From: Deltaproteobacteria bacterium
GTDB lineage: Bacteria > Desulfobacterota > UBA8473
Assembly: GCA_030643245.1 (NCBI GenBank)
Contig: DAOWME010000014.1
Coordinates: 1-25,866, forward strand
Reading direction: 5' to 3'
Length of the DNA stretch: 25,866 nucleotides
This document shows, in pieces, positions 15,122 through 23,941 of this stretch. Every line of letters begins with the position of its first letter. Position 1 is the stretch's first letter. Made by a program: the position numbers and the translations under genes. Below the pieces are notes generated by a model that searched no databases, had not been told where the DNA came from, and saw only the letters and a list, made by a program, of their open reading frames with translations.

Positions 15122-15860
15122 ACTCCCCCCGAGCCATGATCCTTTTGACCTTATTCAAATCTTCAGGTGTATCCACTTCCACAGAGTCGTAACCGGTCTC
15201 AACCACCTTTATTCTGTAACCATTCTCCAATGCCCTCAACTGTTCTAACATCTCGGCCTTCTCCAGCCTGCTCTGGGGCATCTGTGTAAACCTCAGTAAA
15301 AAATCTTTCCTGTATACATAGACCCCTATATGCCTGTAGTGACATGCTGTCGTATCCGGGTCCCTTACATAGGGTATGGGGAATCTGGAAAAATACAAGG
15401 CAAATCCGTCCTTATCCACCACCACCTTCACCACATTCGGGTTTTCTATATCTTCCTCAGTCTTTATTCGACAACTGAGAGTTCCCATCACTATGGAGGG
15501 ATCATCCATAAGAGGGCGGATGACCTCATCAACGGTCTCCGGCCCCAGGAGGGGCTGGTCGCCCTGTATGTTAACCACTAAATCGGCGTCTTCTATGTCC
15601 AGTTGGGAGAGCGCTTCTGTTATCCTGTCGGTTCCCGATTTATGGTAGGAAGCCGTGAGTATGGCTCTCCCCCCAAACTCCTCTACCTTCCTGAGGATAC
15701 GTTCATCATCGGTAGCTACCGTTACAGAGGTCAAAGAATCCGACATTGAAGCCCTCTTATAGACATGTTCTATCATGGGCTTACCACAAATATCCGCCAA
15801 GGGCTTCCCGACAAACCTTGTAGAGTGGTATCTGGCAGGGATTATTCCAAGGGCCTTCAA
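15102..15860 (-). CDS. kdsB: CMP-Kdo synthetase (3-deoxy-manno-octulosonate cytidylyltransferase)
   Basis: 252 residues, normal for KdsB. It activates Kdo with CTP to CMP-Kdo, the donor used by WaaA next door. The N-terminal IIPARYHSTRFVGKPL nucleotide-binding signature, VNIQGDQPLL and the RHIGVYVYRKDFL segment are diagnostic. The likely start is TTG at 15860: AGGAGG lies 6 bases upstream, and the protein begins exactly where family members do. A MITE B copy ends about 18 bases upstream, next to this ribosome-binding site, so it separates kdsB from dapA. Confidence 0.94.
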   Translation of the reverse strand: MKALGIIPARYHSTRFVGKPLADICGKPMIEHVYKRASMSDSLTSVTVATDDERILRKVEEFGGRAILTASYHKSGTDRITEALSQLDIEDADLVVNIQGDQPLLGPETVDEVIRPLMDDPSIVMGTLSCRIKTEEDIENPNVVKVVVDKDGFALYFSRFPIPYVRDPDTTACHYRHIGVYVYRKDFLLRFTQMPQSRLEKAEMLEQLRALENGYRIKVVETGYDSVEVDTPEDLNKVKRIMARGECGVLPI

Positions 15861-15878
15861 CTATATCCTCCTGAGAGC

Positions 15879-16064
15879 TAAGGGGCAAGGCCGAAATAAC
15901 TTCCTCAAGTTGGCGCTCAGATTTAGGTCAAATTTGTTCGATCTAAAAATACAAAACCGCAGGAATAGTCGGACCTATTTCGAGGGTTTTGTGCTTGAAG
16001 ATCGGGCAAAGATGGCCTGAAGATGAGATGTACAAATGGGGAAGTTATTTCGGCCTCGCCCCTA
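15879..16064. mobile_element. MITE family B, copy 1 (long imperfect palindrome)
   Basis: A 186-bp element with about 22-base terminal inverted repeats: AGGGGCAAGGCCGAAATAAC on the left and GTTATTTCGGCCTCGCCCCT on the right, flanked by TA. The interior is also imperfectly self-complementary (AATACAAAACC with GGTTTTGTGCTT; GTTCGATCT with AAGATCGGG), so the whole element can fold into one hairpin. It is non-coding and fills most of the dapA-kdsB gap. A closely similar copy lies at 23942-24127. Confidence 0.85.
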
Positions 16065-16074
16065 AGGTAAAAGA

Positions 16075-16974
16075 TTACAGTTTGCCCACATCCTGCAGTG
16101 CTATTTTCAATTTTTCCCTATTTGCGGGCTTTAGCCCCACCAGTGGCAACCTCAGCTTCCCTCCAGGGAGACCCATCATGTTCAAAGCCTCTTTTACCGG
16201 TGCAGGGTTGGGTTCTATGAAGAGGGCCCTGACCAGGGGGAGGGTTCGGTAGTGTATCTCCCTTGCTTTTTCGTATTCCCCTGCTTTGGTGAGTCTGCAC
16301 ATCTCCGTGTATTCCTTTCCAAGTACGTTCCCCACCGCAGATATGGCGCCGTCTCCCCCCAGACACATCATAGGATACGTCAGCGCATCCTCACCGGAGA
16401 GGACATAAAACTTTTGAGGACTGTCCTTGGTACCTTCTATTGTCTTCATGGTCTCCATTAGATTTCCACCTGCATCTTTAACCCCTATGATGTTATCGAT
16501 CTTTGAAAGTTCGATTATGGTTTCGGGTTCTACATTTCTACCGGTTCTGGAAGGTATATTGTATATAAAATGGGGTATCTTGCTGTTCTTGGCGATGGCC
16601 TCGAAGTGGCGCATAAGCCCATCCTGGGTCGGCCTGTTATAGTAAGGGCAGACCTGGAGGCTTGCATCAGCGCCCATGTCCTCGGCGTGTTTTGTCATGT
16701 CGATAGCCTCTTGGGTGCTGTTAGACCCCGTCCCTGCAATCACGGGAACCCTGCCGTTAACCTCCTTTATGGTTATCTCAATTATCCTGCCGTGTTCTTT
16801 GTGGGATAAGGTAGGGGACTCGCCTGTTGTTCCACAGGGTACCATCCCATCTACCCCCTCCTCCTCTATCAAGTGGTTAACCAACCGTCTCAGCCCATCT
16901 TCGTCCAATGAATAATCATCCTTGAAGGGTGTAACCAAAGGTATGTGACAGCCGACAAAGTCTATCTGACTCAT
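16075..16974 (-). CDS. dapA: 4-hydroxy-tetrahydrodipicolinate synthase
   Basis: 299 residues, a TIM-barrel class I aldolase condensing pyruvate with aspartate semialdehyde for lysine and diaminopimelate. Visible: N-terminal VTPFKDD, pyruvate-binding GTTGESPTL, catalytic Tyr in YNIPSRTGRN and the Schiff-base Lys in GVKDAGGN. ATG 16974 is preceded by AAGGAGG with an 8-base spacer. Upstream is tsaB (64-base gap); downstream is MITE B and then kdsB. Confidence 0.95.
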   Translation of the reverse strand: MSQIDFVGCHIPLVTPFKDDYSLDEDGLRRLVNHLIEEEGVDGMVPCGTTGESPTLSHKEHGRIIEITIKEVNGRVPVIAGTGSNSTQEAIDMTKHAEDMGADASLQVCPYYNRPTQDGLMRHFEAIAKNSKIPHFIYNIPSRTGRNVEPETIIELSKIDNIIGVKDAGGNLMETMKTIEGTKDSPQKFYVLSGEDALTYPMMCLGGDGAISAVGNVLGKEYTEMCRLTKAGEYEKAREIHYRTLPLVRALFIEPNPAPVKEALNMMGLPGGKLRLPLVGLKPANREKLKIALQDVGKL

Positions 16975-17038
16975 GGTTCTAACCTCCTTGTCAATCTCCT
17001 AAAGGTATGAAAGGGTTTTTCATCTCATAAAGTTTAGT

Positions 17039-17743
17039 TTACTTTCCGAATTTTTCCTCGGCCTCTGAGCGACGTACGTACGAAGGGGTAAATGTGTGTA
17101 AATCGATCGTATGATTCTTCCTTAATTCATCCAAACCCAGTCGTGCAACATTCGATGCACGGGGAAGCCTCAAATTTATAGGAGCAAAGAGGGCCAGGTC
17201 TTGAAGCTCCCCTCTTATTAACGCACAGTATACATCTATAGCGTCTCCGAGAAAAACGACCTTTTCTTTAATCCTCTTGAGTAAATCTCCGGGTCTTATC
17301 GCAAGATCGGTTGTGAGTTTTCTGAGCGTATTCTTTTCGTCCCTCTTATAGAAGGCGGTATAGACCTCCTTTTTCCTTGCATCCATTATTGGGCATACGA
17401 GATAGTCTGTAAAAAGGACATTTTCGGCCAAGGCATCAAGAGTCGGGATACCCACAACGGGTTTGCCTGTTGCAAAGGCAAGTCCTTTGATAGTACTTGC
17501 GCCTATTCGGAGCCCTGTAAATGAACCTGGACCTATGGAGATGGCAAATCCGTCTATATCACTGATGCGAACCTTCGCATCTCTAAGTGTATCGTCAATG
17601 GTCGGAAGAAGCCGCTCTGAATGGGTCACCTTTATATTCAAGAGATGCTCTGATATAAGCCCCCCCTCATCGACCAAGGCGACACTTCCAGCCATAGTTG
17701 AAGTCTCTATCGCCAAAACTTTCAATATATTCCCGGGCGTCAT
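17039..17743 (-). CDS. tsaB: tRNA threonylcarbamoyladenosine biosynthesis protein TsaB
   Basis: 234 residues. It partners TsaD/TsaE in making t6A37 of ANN-decoding tRNAs. The N-terminal VLAIETSTMAGSVAL and the FAISIGPGSFTGLRIG segment are diagnostic of this ASKHA-fold, non-catalytic paralogue of TsaD. The ATG at 17743 lacks a clear Shine-Dalgarno site; an internal TTG at 17725 would give the usual MKVLAIETS start and may be the true one. It is 34 bases from rseP, and the gap holds a MITE A-like end. Confidence 0.92.
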   Translation of the reverse strand: MTPGNILKVLAIETSTMAGSVALVDEGGLISEHLLNIKVTHSERLLPTIDDTLRDAKVRISDIDGFAISIGPGSFTGLRIGASTIKGLAFATGKPVVGIPTLDALAENVLFTDYLVCPIMDARKKEVYTAFYKRDEKNTLRKLTTDLAIRPGDLLKRIKEKVVFLGDAIDVYCALIRGELQDLALFAPINLRLPRASNVARLGLDELRKNHTIDLHTFTPSYVRRSEAEEKFGK

Positions 17744-17762
17744 TCATAAGAGATGAAAAGTA

Positions 17763-17780
17763 ATTTTCGTTCAAGCACTA
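17763..17780. repeat. Solo MITE family A end overlapping the rseP stop codon
   Basis: ATTTTCGTTCAAGCACTA differs at two positions from the right terminus of MITE A at 23872-23889 (GTTTTCGTTCAGGCACTA). No matching left end was seen nearby. Its last three bases, CTA, are the complement of the rseP TAG stop. It is probably a remnant of an old insertion or excision at the rseP-tsaB junction; chance cannot be excluded. Confidence 0.45.
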
Positions 17781-18845
17781 CTGAGTAAATATCCTGTGCA
17801 AATCATTGTAGAATATGAATACCATCAGTAGGATTATGATACCGAGGCCAATTTGCTGAGCAACCTCCCTCTTTCTGATGCTCAGAGGTCTTCTCATGAT
17901 AGCCTCCAGAAAGAAGAAGAAGAGGTGTCCGCCATCGAGAATGGGGATGGGGAGGAGGTTTATTATGCCGAGATTGATACTGAGCAAGGCCATGAAAAAA
18001 AGGAAATTCATGAGTCCTGCCTGGGCCTGTTTACCGGCCATCTGGATGATAAGGATCGGACCGCCTATTGTATCCGCAGGTACGGTCCTGTCGATGAGCT
18101 TGACGATAGTAATCGCCATCAGTTTAGTAAACCACCATGTTTGTTGAAACCCTTTCACCATAGCCATAAAGGGATTGTATCTTTTGGTGATAAATTTCTC
18201 TGACGCGGTTATGCCGATCTTGTAGGTCTCTACCTCCTCACCGAAGATATTCTTGTCGGTGAAGATCTCTGGCTGGATCAGTACATGATAATAACTATCG
18301 TCCCTCTTCAATTTAATTAGGAGTTCCTCTCCGTTGCTCCGGTGGATAATCTTTGTTAAGTCTTCCCATAAGGAGAGTTCCTCTCCATTTATGGCAGTGA
18401 TTTGGTCCCCTTCTTGAATTCCGGATTTATGCGCAGGAGTTCCCTCAACAACATCGCCGACCTCGGTTGTCAGGAGTGGAACTCCGCCCATGTAAATTAC
18501 TGTGAGGAGAACTACTGCGAAGAGTATGTTGGAAAGCGGCCCGGCAAGTACAATACTTGTCCTTTTGGTTAATGGTTTATGGGAGAACGATTTAGACAGA
18601 TCCTCTTCTGAGATCTCTTCTTCATCCTCCGGTCCCTCCCCTATCATCTTTACATATCCTCCCAAGGGGATGGCAGAAAGGAGGTATTCGGTTTCTCCAA
18701 CCTTCTTACCCAGGACCTTGGGGCCGAAACCGAGGGAGAACTTCAATACGCCAACACCGCTTATCTTTGCGACGATGAAGTGTCCCAGTTCATGGATAAA
18801 GATCAAGACCCCCAGGAGGACTATCGCAGCAATTGCAGTTACCAT
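17778..18845 (-). CDS. rseP: Site-2 intramembrane zinc metalloprotease RseP
   Basis: 355 residues, inner membrane. Zinc motif HELGH at about 18-22 in the first membrane helix; a single PDZ domain (about 110-200, with HKSGIQEGDQITAING); the third zinc ligand in the LLPIPILDGGH segment near 310; C-terminal membrane helix. The family cleaves anti-sigma factors and remnant signal peptides. The single PDZ domain and dxr upstream (23-base gap) are common arrangements in bacteria. The final stop codon lies within a MITE A-like sequence, so the C-terminal residues may have been altered by insertion. Confidence 0.94.
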   Translation of the reverse strand: MVTAIAAIVLLGVLIFIHELGHFIVAKISGVGVLKFSLGFGPKVLGKKVGETEYLLSAIPLGGYVKMIGEGPEDEEEISEEDLSKSFSHKPLTKRTSIVLAGPLSNILFAVVLLTVIYMGGVPLLTTEVGDVVEGTPAHKSGIQEGDQITAINGEELSLWEDLTKIIHRSNGEELLIKLKRDDSYYHVLIQPEIFTDKNIFGEEVETYKIGITASEKFITKRYNPFMAMVKGFQQTWWFTKLMAITIVKLIDRTVPADTIGGPILIIQMAGKQAQAGLMNFLFFMALLSINLGIINLLPIPILDGGHLFFFFLEAIMRRPLSIRKREVAQQIGLGIIILLMVFIFYNDLHRIFTQ

Positions 18846-18868
18846 TCAACGCCCCTTATACCAAATTA

Positions 18869-20014
18869 CTAAACAAGTTCCTTTGCTTTTCGACGAGCCC
18901 ATTGGTCCGCTTTCAAAACATCATCTATCGTATGGATCTCTTTTACCTTATGACAGTTCATGGTTTGTTTAATGATGTCTGGTATTCTTATAAAATTTAA
19001 TTTTTTACACAAAAAAGACGTAACTGCAACTTCATTGGCAGCATTAAGAACAGCAGGCATGGTTCCCCCTTGTTCAAGCGCTTTATAAGCCAGTCTAAGT
19101 GCAGGGAACCTTTTTTCATCCGGCAGATCAAAGGTTAGCCTGTCAATCTCGAGGAAGTTTAATGAAGGGAGGTCTGTTCGAAGATGTTCGGGATAGGCAA
19201 GGGCATAAGATATCGGTCCCCGCATATCCGGCACCCCCATCTGTGCAATAACTGAGCCGTCAACGTACTCTACCATTGAGTGAACGATGCCCTGAGGATG
19301 AATATGGACATCGATTTTTTCGTGAGGAATATCGAATAGCCATCTGGCTTCAATTACCTCGAGCCCTTTGTTCATCAAGGATGCTGAATCCACGGTAATC
19401 TTTTCCCCCATCTGCCAGACAGGGTGTTTCAGTGTCTCCTGAACCGTTGCATCCTTCAGCTCTTCATATGGGCGGTTTAGAAATGGACCCCCGGAAGCAG
19501 TCAAGATTATCCTTTTCACGTTTTTCTTTTTATGCCCCACCAACGATTGAAAAATGGCGCTATGCTCACTGTCAACAGGAAGGATAGTCACACCATTCTC
19601 TTTCGCCAATTCCATTACAACCCTTCCCGCGATAACCAGGGTTTCTTTGTTGGCGAGAGCTACATCCTTGCAAGCTCTGATGGCGGACACCGTAGGAGCT
19701 AGCCCCGCTGCTCCAACGATGGCTGACACAACCATGTCAATCTCAGGTAGAGTGGCAACCCCAATGACACCTTTACCTCCATGTAGTATCTCTACTGGGT
19801 GGGACCCTAGTTCTTCCCTTAACCTATGTGCGAGAGGTTCGTTTAATACGGATACAGTCCTTGGTGCGAATTTGAGAACTTGTTCCCTTAGGAGCCGTAC
19901 ATTGGTGCCGGCCGAAAGGCCCACCACCGCAAACCTTTCCCTGAACCTCTCGATTATGTCGAGTGTATTAACGCCGATTGATCCCGTGGAACCCAGGATG
20001 GCCAGTTTTTTCAC
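18869..20014 (-). CDS. dxr: 1-deoxy-D-xylulose 5-phosphate reductoisomerase
   Basis: 381 residues, second step of the MEP isoprenoid pathway. N-terminal NADPH motif LGSTGSIGVNTLDI, then NKETLV, the metal-site region LPVDSEHSAIFQ and LTASGGPF, and the substrate-loop HPVWQMGEKITVDSASLMNK region (partly quoted). The GTG at 20014 is chosen (protein MKKLAILGSTG, GAGG 6 bases upstream) over a TTG 15 bases earlier. It feeds isoprenoid precursors to UppS upstream in the same cluster. 114 bases without a gene separate it from cdsA. Confidence 0.95.
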   Translation of the reverse strand: MKKLAILGSTGSIGVNTLDIIERFRERFAVVGLSAGTNVRLLREQVLKFAPRTVSVLNEPLAHRLREELGSHPVEILHGGKGVIGVATLPEIDMVVSAIVGAAGLAPTVSAIRACKDVALANKETLVIAGRVVMELAKENGVTILPVDSEHSAIFQSLVGHKKKNVKRIILTASGGPFLNRPYEELKDATVQETLKHPVWQMGEKITVDSASLMNKGLEVIEARWLFDIPHEKIDVHIHPQGIVHSMVEYVDGSVIAQMGVPDMRGPISYALAYPEHLRTDLPSLNFLEIDRLTFDLPDEKRFPALRLAYKALEQGGTMPAVLNAANEVAVTSFLCKKLNFIRIPDIIKQTMNCHKVKEIHTIDDVLKADQWARRKAKELV

Positions 20015-20128
20015 TGAACACCTCAACAAATCTCAATGCAACAACGTTGCCCCTTATCTCCTCTGTGTTTATACCTCCTCATCCTCCTGGAAGAGTGGGT
20101 AAGGATGGGAAGGCCGGTGATGGCACCG

Positions 20129-20926
20129 CTATAAAATCAGAACAGCATAATAGTAAAGGAATGGAGCGGAAAAGAGGATGCTATCGATTCTGTCCAGCAT
20201 GCCGCCATGTCCGGGCAATAGTTTACCAGAGTCTTTAACACCAGCCCCTCTCTTTATCATGGATTCACATAGGTCCCCCAACTGACCCATTATCCCGAGT
20301 GCTAAGGCAAGAATCAGGCAGTGATAAACCTCCACGTGATTGAGGAAATATTTCCTGAAGGTCAATGCGGCTGCTATGTTTCCTATGAAACAAGCCATTG
20401 CCCCCTCTATAGTCTTACCCGGGCTAACCTTTGGATATAGCTTATGCCTCCCAAAGTATCTTCCTCCATAATATGCAGCCGTATCTCCCATGAACGTCAC
20501 CACAAGGACAAAAAAGACCCACTGCTTCCCGAACTGCATCCCTCTTATTAGGCTAAGGTGGGGGAAGAGAAGGCCTATGTAAAAGATCCCCATGATAAGC
20601 TTTGCCAGGGTGGGGGTTATAGAGGTCAGATCTTGAATACGTACCAGAAAGAAGATGAACAAAAAAAGGATGCTAAAGGTGGAAATGCCTGACAAAAATA
20701 GGCCTTCACCGCTATATATACCACATGCCAAAAGCAATCCCAACAGGACCCCTAATATTTTCTCCTTTTTGTGGTCTGTGGGTAAGACTAACGAATAAAA
20801 CTCACTGATGGCAATCGCCGTAGTGGTCAGTACCAGTCCGAAAAAGATTAATTCAGAGCCAATGCCAATCACGAGAATGAGCAAAGGTGTCAGGGATAAG
20901 GCTGTTAGCCATCTCTTTAGTTCCAT
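20129..20926 (-). CDS. cdsA: Phosphatidate cytidylyltransferase (CDP-diacylglycerol synthase)
   Basis: 265 residues, polytopic inner-membrane enzyme making CDP-diacylglycerol from CTP and phosphatidate, the branch point of phospholipid synthesis. Several hydrophobic helices are evident. The C-terminal family signature is intact: KRGAGVKDSGKLLPGHGG followed by DRIDS, with the catalytic Asp residues. GKTIEGA lies mid-protein. Its ATG overlaps the uppS stop codon (TAATG arrangement), giving coupled translation. Confidence 0.94.
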   Translation of the reverse strand: MELKRWLTALSLTPLLILVIGIGSELIFFGLVLTTTAIAISEFYSLVLPTDHKKEKILGVLLGLLLACGIYSGEGLFLSGISTFSILFLFIFFLVRIQDLTSITPTLAKLIMGIFYIGLLFPHLSLIRGMQFGKQWVFFVLVVTFMGDTAAYYGGRYFGRHKLYPKVSPGKTIEGAMACFIGNIAAALTFRKYFLNHVEVYHCLILALALGIMGQLGDLCESMIKRGAGVKDSGKLLPGHGGMLDRIDSILFSAPFLYYYAVLIL

Positions 20927-21678
20927 TATGCCCTGTTCTTGTCTCTATCCCCTATCTGTTCACCTGTTAAGCCAAACCTCCTCTCTCTGGTTTGAAACTC
21001 TATTATGGCCTCAATTAGGTCTCTCTTTTTGAAATCAGGCCACAGTGTTTCGGTAATGTAGATTTCCGTATAGGCTATTTGCCAGAGCAAAAAATTGCTG
21101 ACTCGATATTCACCGCTTGTCCTGATGAGAAGGTCGGGGTCAGGGATCCCGGCAGTGGAAAGGTAATTTGAAAAGACATCCGTTGTAATATCCTCGGAAT
21201 TTATCTTCTTGAGCTCATAATCATCGATAATCCTTCTAACCGCACGAAGAATGTCATTCCTGCCTCCGTAGCTTAAGGCAAGGTTTAGAATCATCCCTTT
21301 GCACGTTTTGGTTTTTTTCATGGCATCTATCAAGACTGTGGATACCCCTTTTGGGAGGTTATCAATATCGCCAATCGCAGTAAGTCTGATGTCGTTGTCA
21401 AACATCTCATCCAACTCTCTGAGGAGATACCTTCTCAGGAGACTCATCAATGCGTTTACCTCTATTGGCGGACGATCCCAGTTCTCAACGGAAAATGCAT
21501 AAAGGGTTAATACCTCGACACCCAGCTCTCTGCAGGTTTTAACTATTTCTCTAACTGTATTTGCCCCTTCTTGATGCCCCCTGATTCTATTTAGAAGCCT
21601 TTTCTCCGCCCAACGGCCGTTGCCATCCATGATGATAGCGATATGCCTGGGTAGTTTATTTTTGTCTAGTCTATTCAT
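20926..21678 (-). CDS. uppS: Isoprenyl transferase (undecaprenyl diphosphate synthase)
   Basis: 250 residues, cis-prenyltransferase that builds the C55 lipid carrier for peptidoglycan and O-antigen. N-terminal AIIMDGNGRWAEKR with the catalytic Asp and phosphate-binding residues, then YAFSVENWDRP, and C-terminal DLLIRTSGEYRVSNFLLWQ and ETLWPDF are diagnostic. The Shine-Dalgarno before ATG 21678 is weak. 156 bases lie between it and frr; they hold no gene, only a short match (TAAGGGGCGAG near 21748) to the MITE B terminus. Confidence 0.95.
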   Translation of the reverse strand: MNRLDKNKLPRHIAIIMDGNGRWAEKRLLNRIRGHQEGANTVREIVKTCRELGVEVLTLYAFSVENWDRPPIEVNALMSLLRRYLLRELDEMFDNDIRLTAIGDIDNLPKGVSTVLIDAMKKTKTCKGMILNLALSYGGRNDILRAVRRIIDDYELKKINSEDITTDVFSNYLSTAGIPDPDLLIRTSGEYRVSNFLLWQIAYTEIYITETLWPDFKKRDLIEAIIEFQTRERRFGLTGEQIGDRDKNRA

Positions 21679-21834
21679 GGATTTTGCATGCCATAACGTA
21701 ATTTCTTAACAAACGGAGTATGAGATGTAAGATTACCAATGCGGTCCCTAAGGGGCGAGATCCCAAGACTTCGAACGGCTATTGTGAAGAAAAAAAATAT
21801 TACGCTTCGTCCCCTCTTCAGCCAAACGCTACAG

Positions 21835-22392
21835 CTAAATTTCAAGCACCTCTTCTTCTTTGACCTTCAGTACTTCGTCCGATTTCTTTACATATTTATC
21901 CGTGATTTTCTGCACCTCATTTTGAGCCTTATGTAATTCGTCTTCAGATATCTCTTTCTCATTCTTTAATTCTTTGAGCATACTGTTTGTTTCCCTTCGG
22001 GCATTTCTCAGGGAGATCTTACACTCTTCGGTCATCTTCTTGACGATCTTCACCAATTCCAGTCTACGTTCTTCGGTCAAATTGGGGATTGAGATACGAA
22101 TAATTTTTCCATCATTAATTGGATTAAGTCCCATGCTGGACTTCTGTATAGCCTTTTCAATCTCTCCCAGAGCAGTGCTGTCCCATGGTTGAATTGTAAT
22201 GAGTCTGGCCTCCGGAACAGAGAGAGTCGCCACCTGGTTAAGGGGTGTCAGTTCTCCATAGTAGGGGACTTTGATTCCGTCGAGTAGGGATAAAGATGCC
22301 CTCCCGGTTCTCACCTTACCGAATTCTCTCTTAAGGGCTTCAATCCCCTTCTCCATATTATCTTCAAGCTCTTTAATAAGTTCTTCCTTCAT
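21835..22392 (-). CDS. frr: Ribosome recycling factor
   Basis: 185 residues, exactly the usual length. With EF-G it splits post-termination ribosomes. The N-terminal EDNMEKGIEALKREFGKVRTGRAS-type helix (residues about 10-33), VPYYGELTPLNQVATLSVPE and the closing helix rich in Glu/Lys are family hallmarks. It starts 3 bases after pyrH ends, so it is coupled to it in the standard tsf-pyrH-frr order. Confidence 0.96.
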   Translation of the reverse strand: MKEELIKELEDNMEKGIEALKREFGKVRTGRASLSLLDGIKVPYYGELTPLNQVATLSVPEARLITIQPWDSTALGEIEKAIQKSSMGLNPINDGKIIRISIPNLTEERRLELVKIVKKMTEECKISLRNARRETNSMLKELKNEKEISEDELHKAQNEVQKITDKYVKKSDEVLKVKEEEVLEI

Positions 22393-22395
22393 CTT

Positions 22396-23112
22396 TCATC
22401 CCTCAATCCTTGTCCCGATCCTTTCGCCTAAGATGACTTTCTTGATATTACCAGGAACAGTCTGGTTAAAGACAATAATAGGTAAATTATTGTCCCTGCA
22501 AAGTGATACGGCGGTAGCATCTATGAATTCCAGGTTTTTATCAAGCACGTCAATATAACTTAGCTTATAAAATCTTCTGGCATTTCTGTCCTTCAAAGGA
22601 TCCGCTGAGTAAACACCGTCGACCTTAGTTGCCTTCAACATTACTTGTGCGTCTATCTCTTTTGCCCTCAATGCAGCCGCAGTATCTGTGCTAAAGTAAG
22701 GATTACCGGTCCCCGCAGCAAATATCACGATATTTTTACTTTCCAGATGTCGGAGTGCCGCTCTCCTGAAATACGGTTCTGCTATCTGCCGCATCTCTAT
22801 AGCGGACAAAACCCTGGTGGGTACCCCAAGCTGTTCCAGGGCATCCTGCAGTGCCAGACTGTTAATCACCGTAGCCAGCATACCCATGTAGTCAGCCGAA
22901 GACCGATCCATACCGTGAGCAGCTGCTTTTATCCCGCGGAAAATATTCCCGCCACCTATAACGATGGCTATCTCTATTCCTAACTCAAGGACCTCCTTAA
23001 TCTCGTACGAAATATTCTCTACAACAACGGGGCTGATTCCATAGTCTTCATCGCCCATCAGGGCCTCCCCACTCAGTTTGAGGAGGACTCTTTTAAAGTC
23101 AATCTCATTCAT
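22396..23112 (-). CDS. pyrH: Uridylate kinase (UMP kinase)
   Basis: 238 residues from the ATG at 23112; the frame is open to a GTG at 23127. Bacterial hexameric UMP kinase of the amino-acid-kinase fold. KRVLLKLSGEALMG at the N-terminus, VIGGGNIFRG, the RAALRHLESKNIVIF-like segment and GTGNPYFSTDTAAALRA are diagnostic. The ATG at 23112 overlaps the tsf stop, and the protein then starts MNEIDFKRVL as expected. No strong Shine-Dalgarno is seen, so translation probably depends on reinitiation after tsf. Confidence 0.95.
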   Translation of the reverse strand: MNEIDFKRVLLKLSGEALMGDEDYGISPVVVENISYEIKEVLELGIEIAIVIGGGNIFRGIKAAAHGMDRSSADYMGMLATVINSLALQDALEQLGVPTRVLSAIEMRQIAEPYFRRAALRHLESKNIVIFAAGTGNPYFSTDTAAALRAKEIDAQVMLKATKVDGVYSADPLKDRNARRFYKLSYIDVLDKNLEFIDATAVSLCRDNNLPIIVFNQTVPGNIKKVILGERIGTRIEG

Positions 23113-23713
23113 TATCGAGATTCTCACTCAGCTGGTAGCGATTGAAGCGCCTAATGGAGATATTCTCTCCAATTTTTGCTATGGTGCTATCGATCAATTC
23201 CTTAATTGTAAGGTCGGTGTCTTTCACGTATGACTGTTCCAATAAGCAGACTTCAGAAAAATATTTTCCCATCTTCCCATCGACGATTCTGTCAATCACC
23301 ATCTCAGGCTTTCCGGAATCCAATGCCTGACTCCGATATATATCCTTTTCCTTTTCCACAACCTCTTCCGGCACTTCCTCACGTTTCAAATAAAGGGGAT
23401 TTGCCGCAGCTATGTGCATAGCTATATTCTTTGCAAACTCCAAAAATTCAGAATTCTTGGCAACAAAATCCGTTTCGCAGTTGACTTCTACCAATACGCC
23501 TATCCTGTCTCCCGGATGTATGTATGATCGAATCACGCCTTCCTTAGAGGATCTTCCTGCCTTCTTGGATGCGTCGGCTAACCCTTTTTTTCTCAGGAAA
23601 TCTCTTGCCTTGTCAATATCACCGCCGGTTTCATTGAGGGCCTTTTTACAATCCATAATCCCGGCACCGGTTTTTTCTCGCAGATCCTTCACGAGAGAAG
23701 CTTTAATCTCCAT
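23105..23713 (-). CDS. tsf: Elongation factor Ts
   Basis: 202 residues, the short form of EF-Ts. It exchanges GDP for GTP on EF-Tu. The N-terminal UBA-like domain (VKDLREKTGAGIMDCKKAL) and the core with VEVNCETDFVAKN and MHIAAANP are clear. ATG 23713 gives the usual MEI start; an upstream TTG at 23743 is possible, but the AAGGAGG in between would then be coding. It ends in TGA, showing that UGA is a normal stop in this genome. A MITE A copy ends about 30 bases upstream, separating tsf from rpsB. Confidence 0.95.
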   Translation of the reverse strand: MEIKASLVKDLREKTGAGIMDCKKALNETGGDIDKARDFLRKKGLADASKKAGRSSKEGVIRSYIHPGDRIGVLVEVNCETDFVAKNSEFLEFAKNIAMHIAAANPLYLKREEVPEEVVEKEKDIYRSQALDSGKPEMVIDRIVDGKMGKYFSEVCLLEQSYVKDTDLTIKELIDSTIAKIGENISIRRFNRYQLSENLDNE

Positions 23714-23744
23714 ACCCTTTTTTGGTACCTCCTTTACAGCCAAC

Positions 23745-23889
23745 TAGTGTCTGAACGAAAACTAGATAATGTTTCAAAATCCAAGAAAGGTGAAGATTTT
23801 AACCACGAGAATACGTTGAAGTATTTTGAGGATTAAAATCTAAGCCTGACGAAAAAATTGGGGGGATAGCAGTTTTCGTTCAGGCACTA
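23745..23889. mobile_element. MITE family A, copy 2
   Basis: A 145-bp element flanked by TA, with 17-base near-perfect termini GTGTCTGAACGAAAACT and AGTTTTCGTTCAGGCAC. An inner inverted pair GATTTTAACC / GGATTAAAATC folds the middle. It is the same family and orientation as 5446-5591, with divergent stretches between the paired arms. It lies in the rpsB-tsf gap, a few bases before the AAGGAGG of tsf. It encodes no protein. Confidence 0.85.
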
Positions 23890-23941
23890 TCTATTCGTAA
23901 GTATCTATTGATCACTCAAGAGTTTGTCCGAAGACCAAGGT

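Noticed and set aside
21745..21760. Further MITE B end in the uppS-frr gap
   Set aside because: Only about 11 bases match the terminus and no partner end was found.
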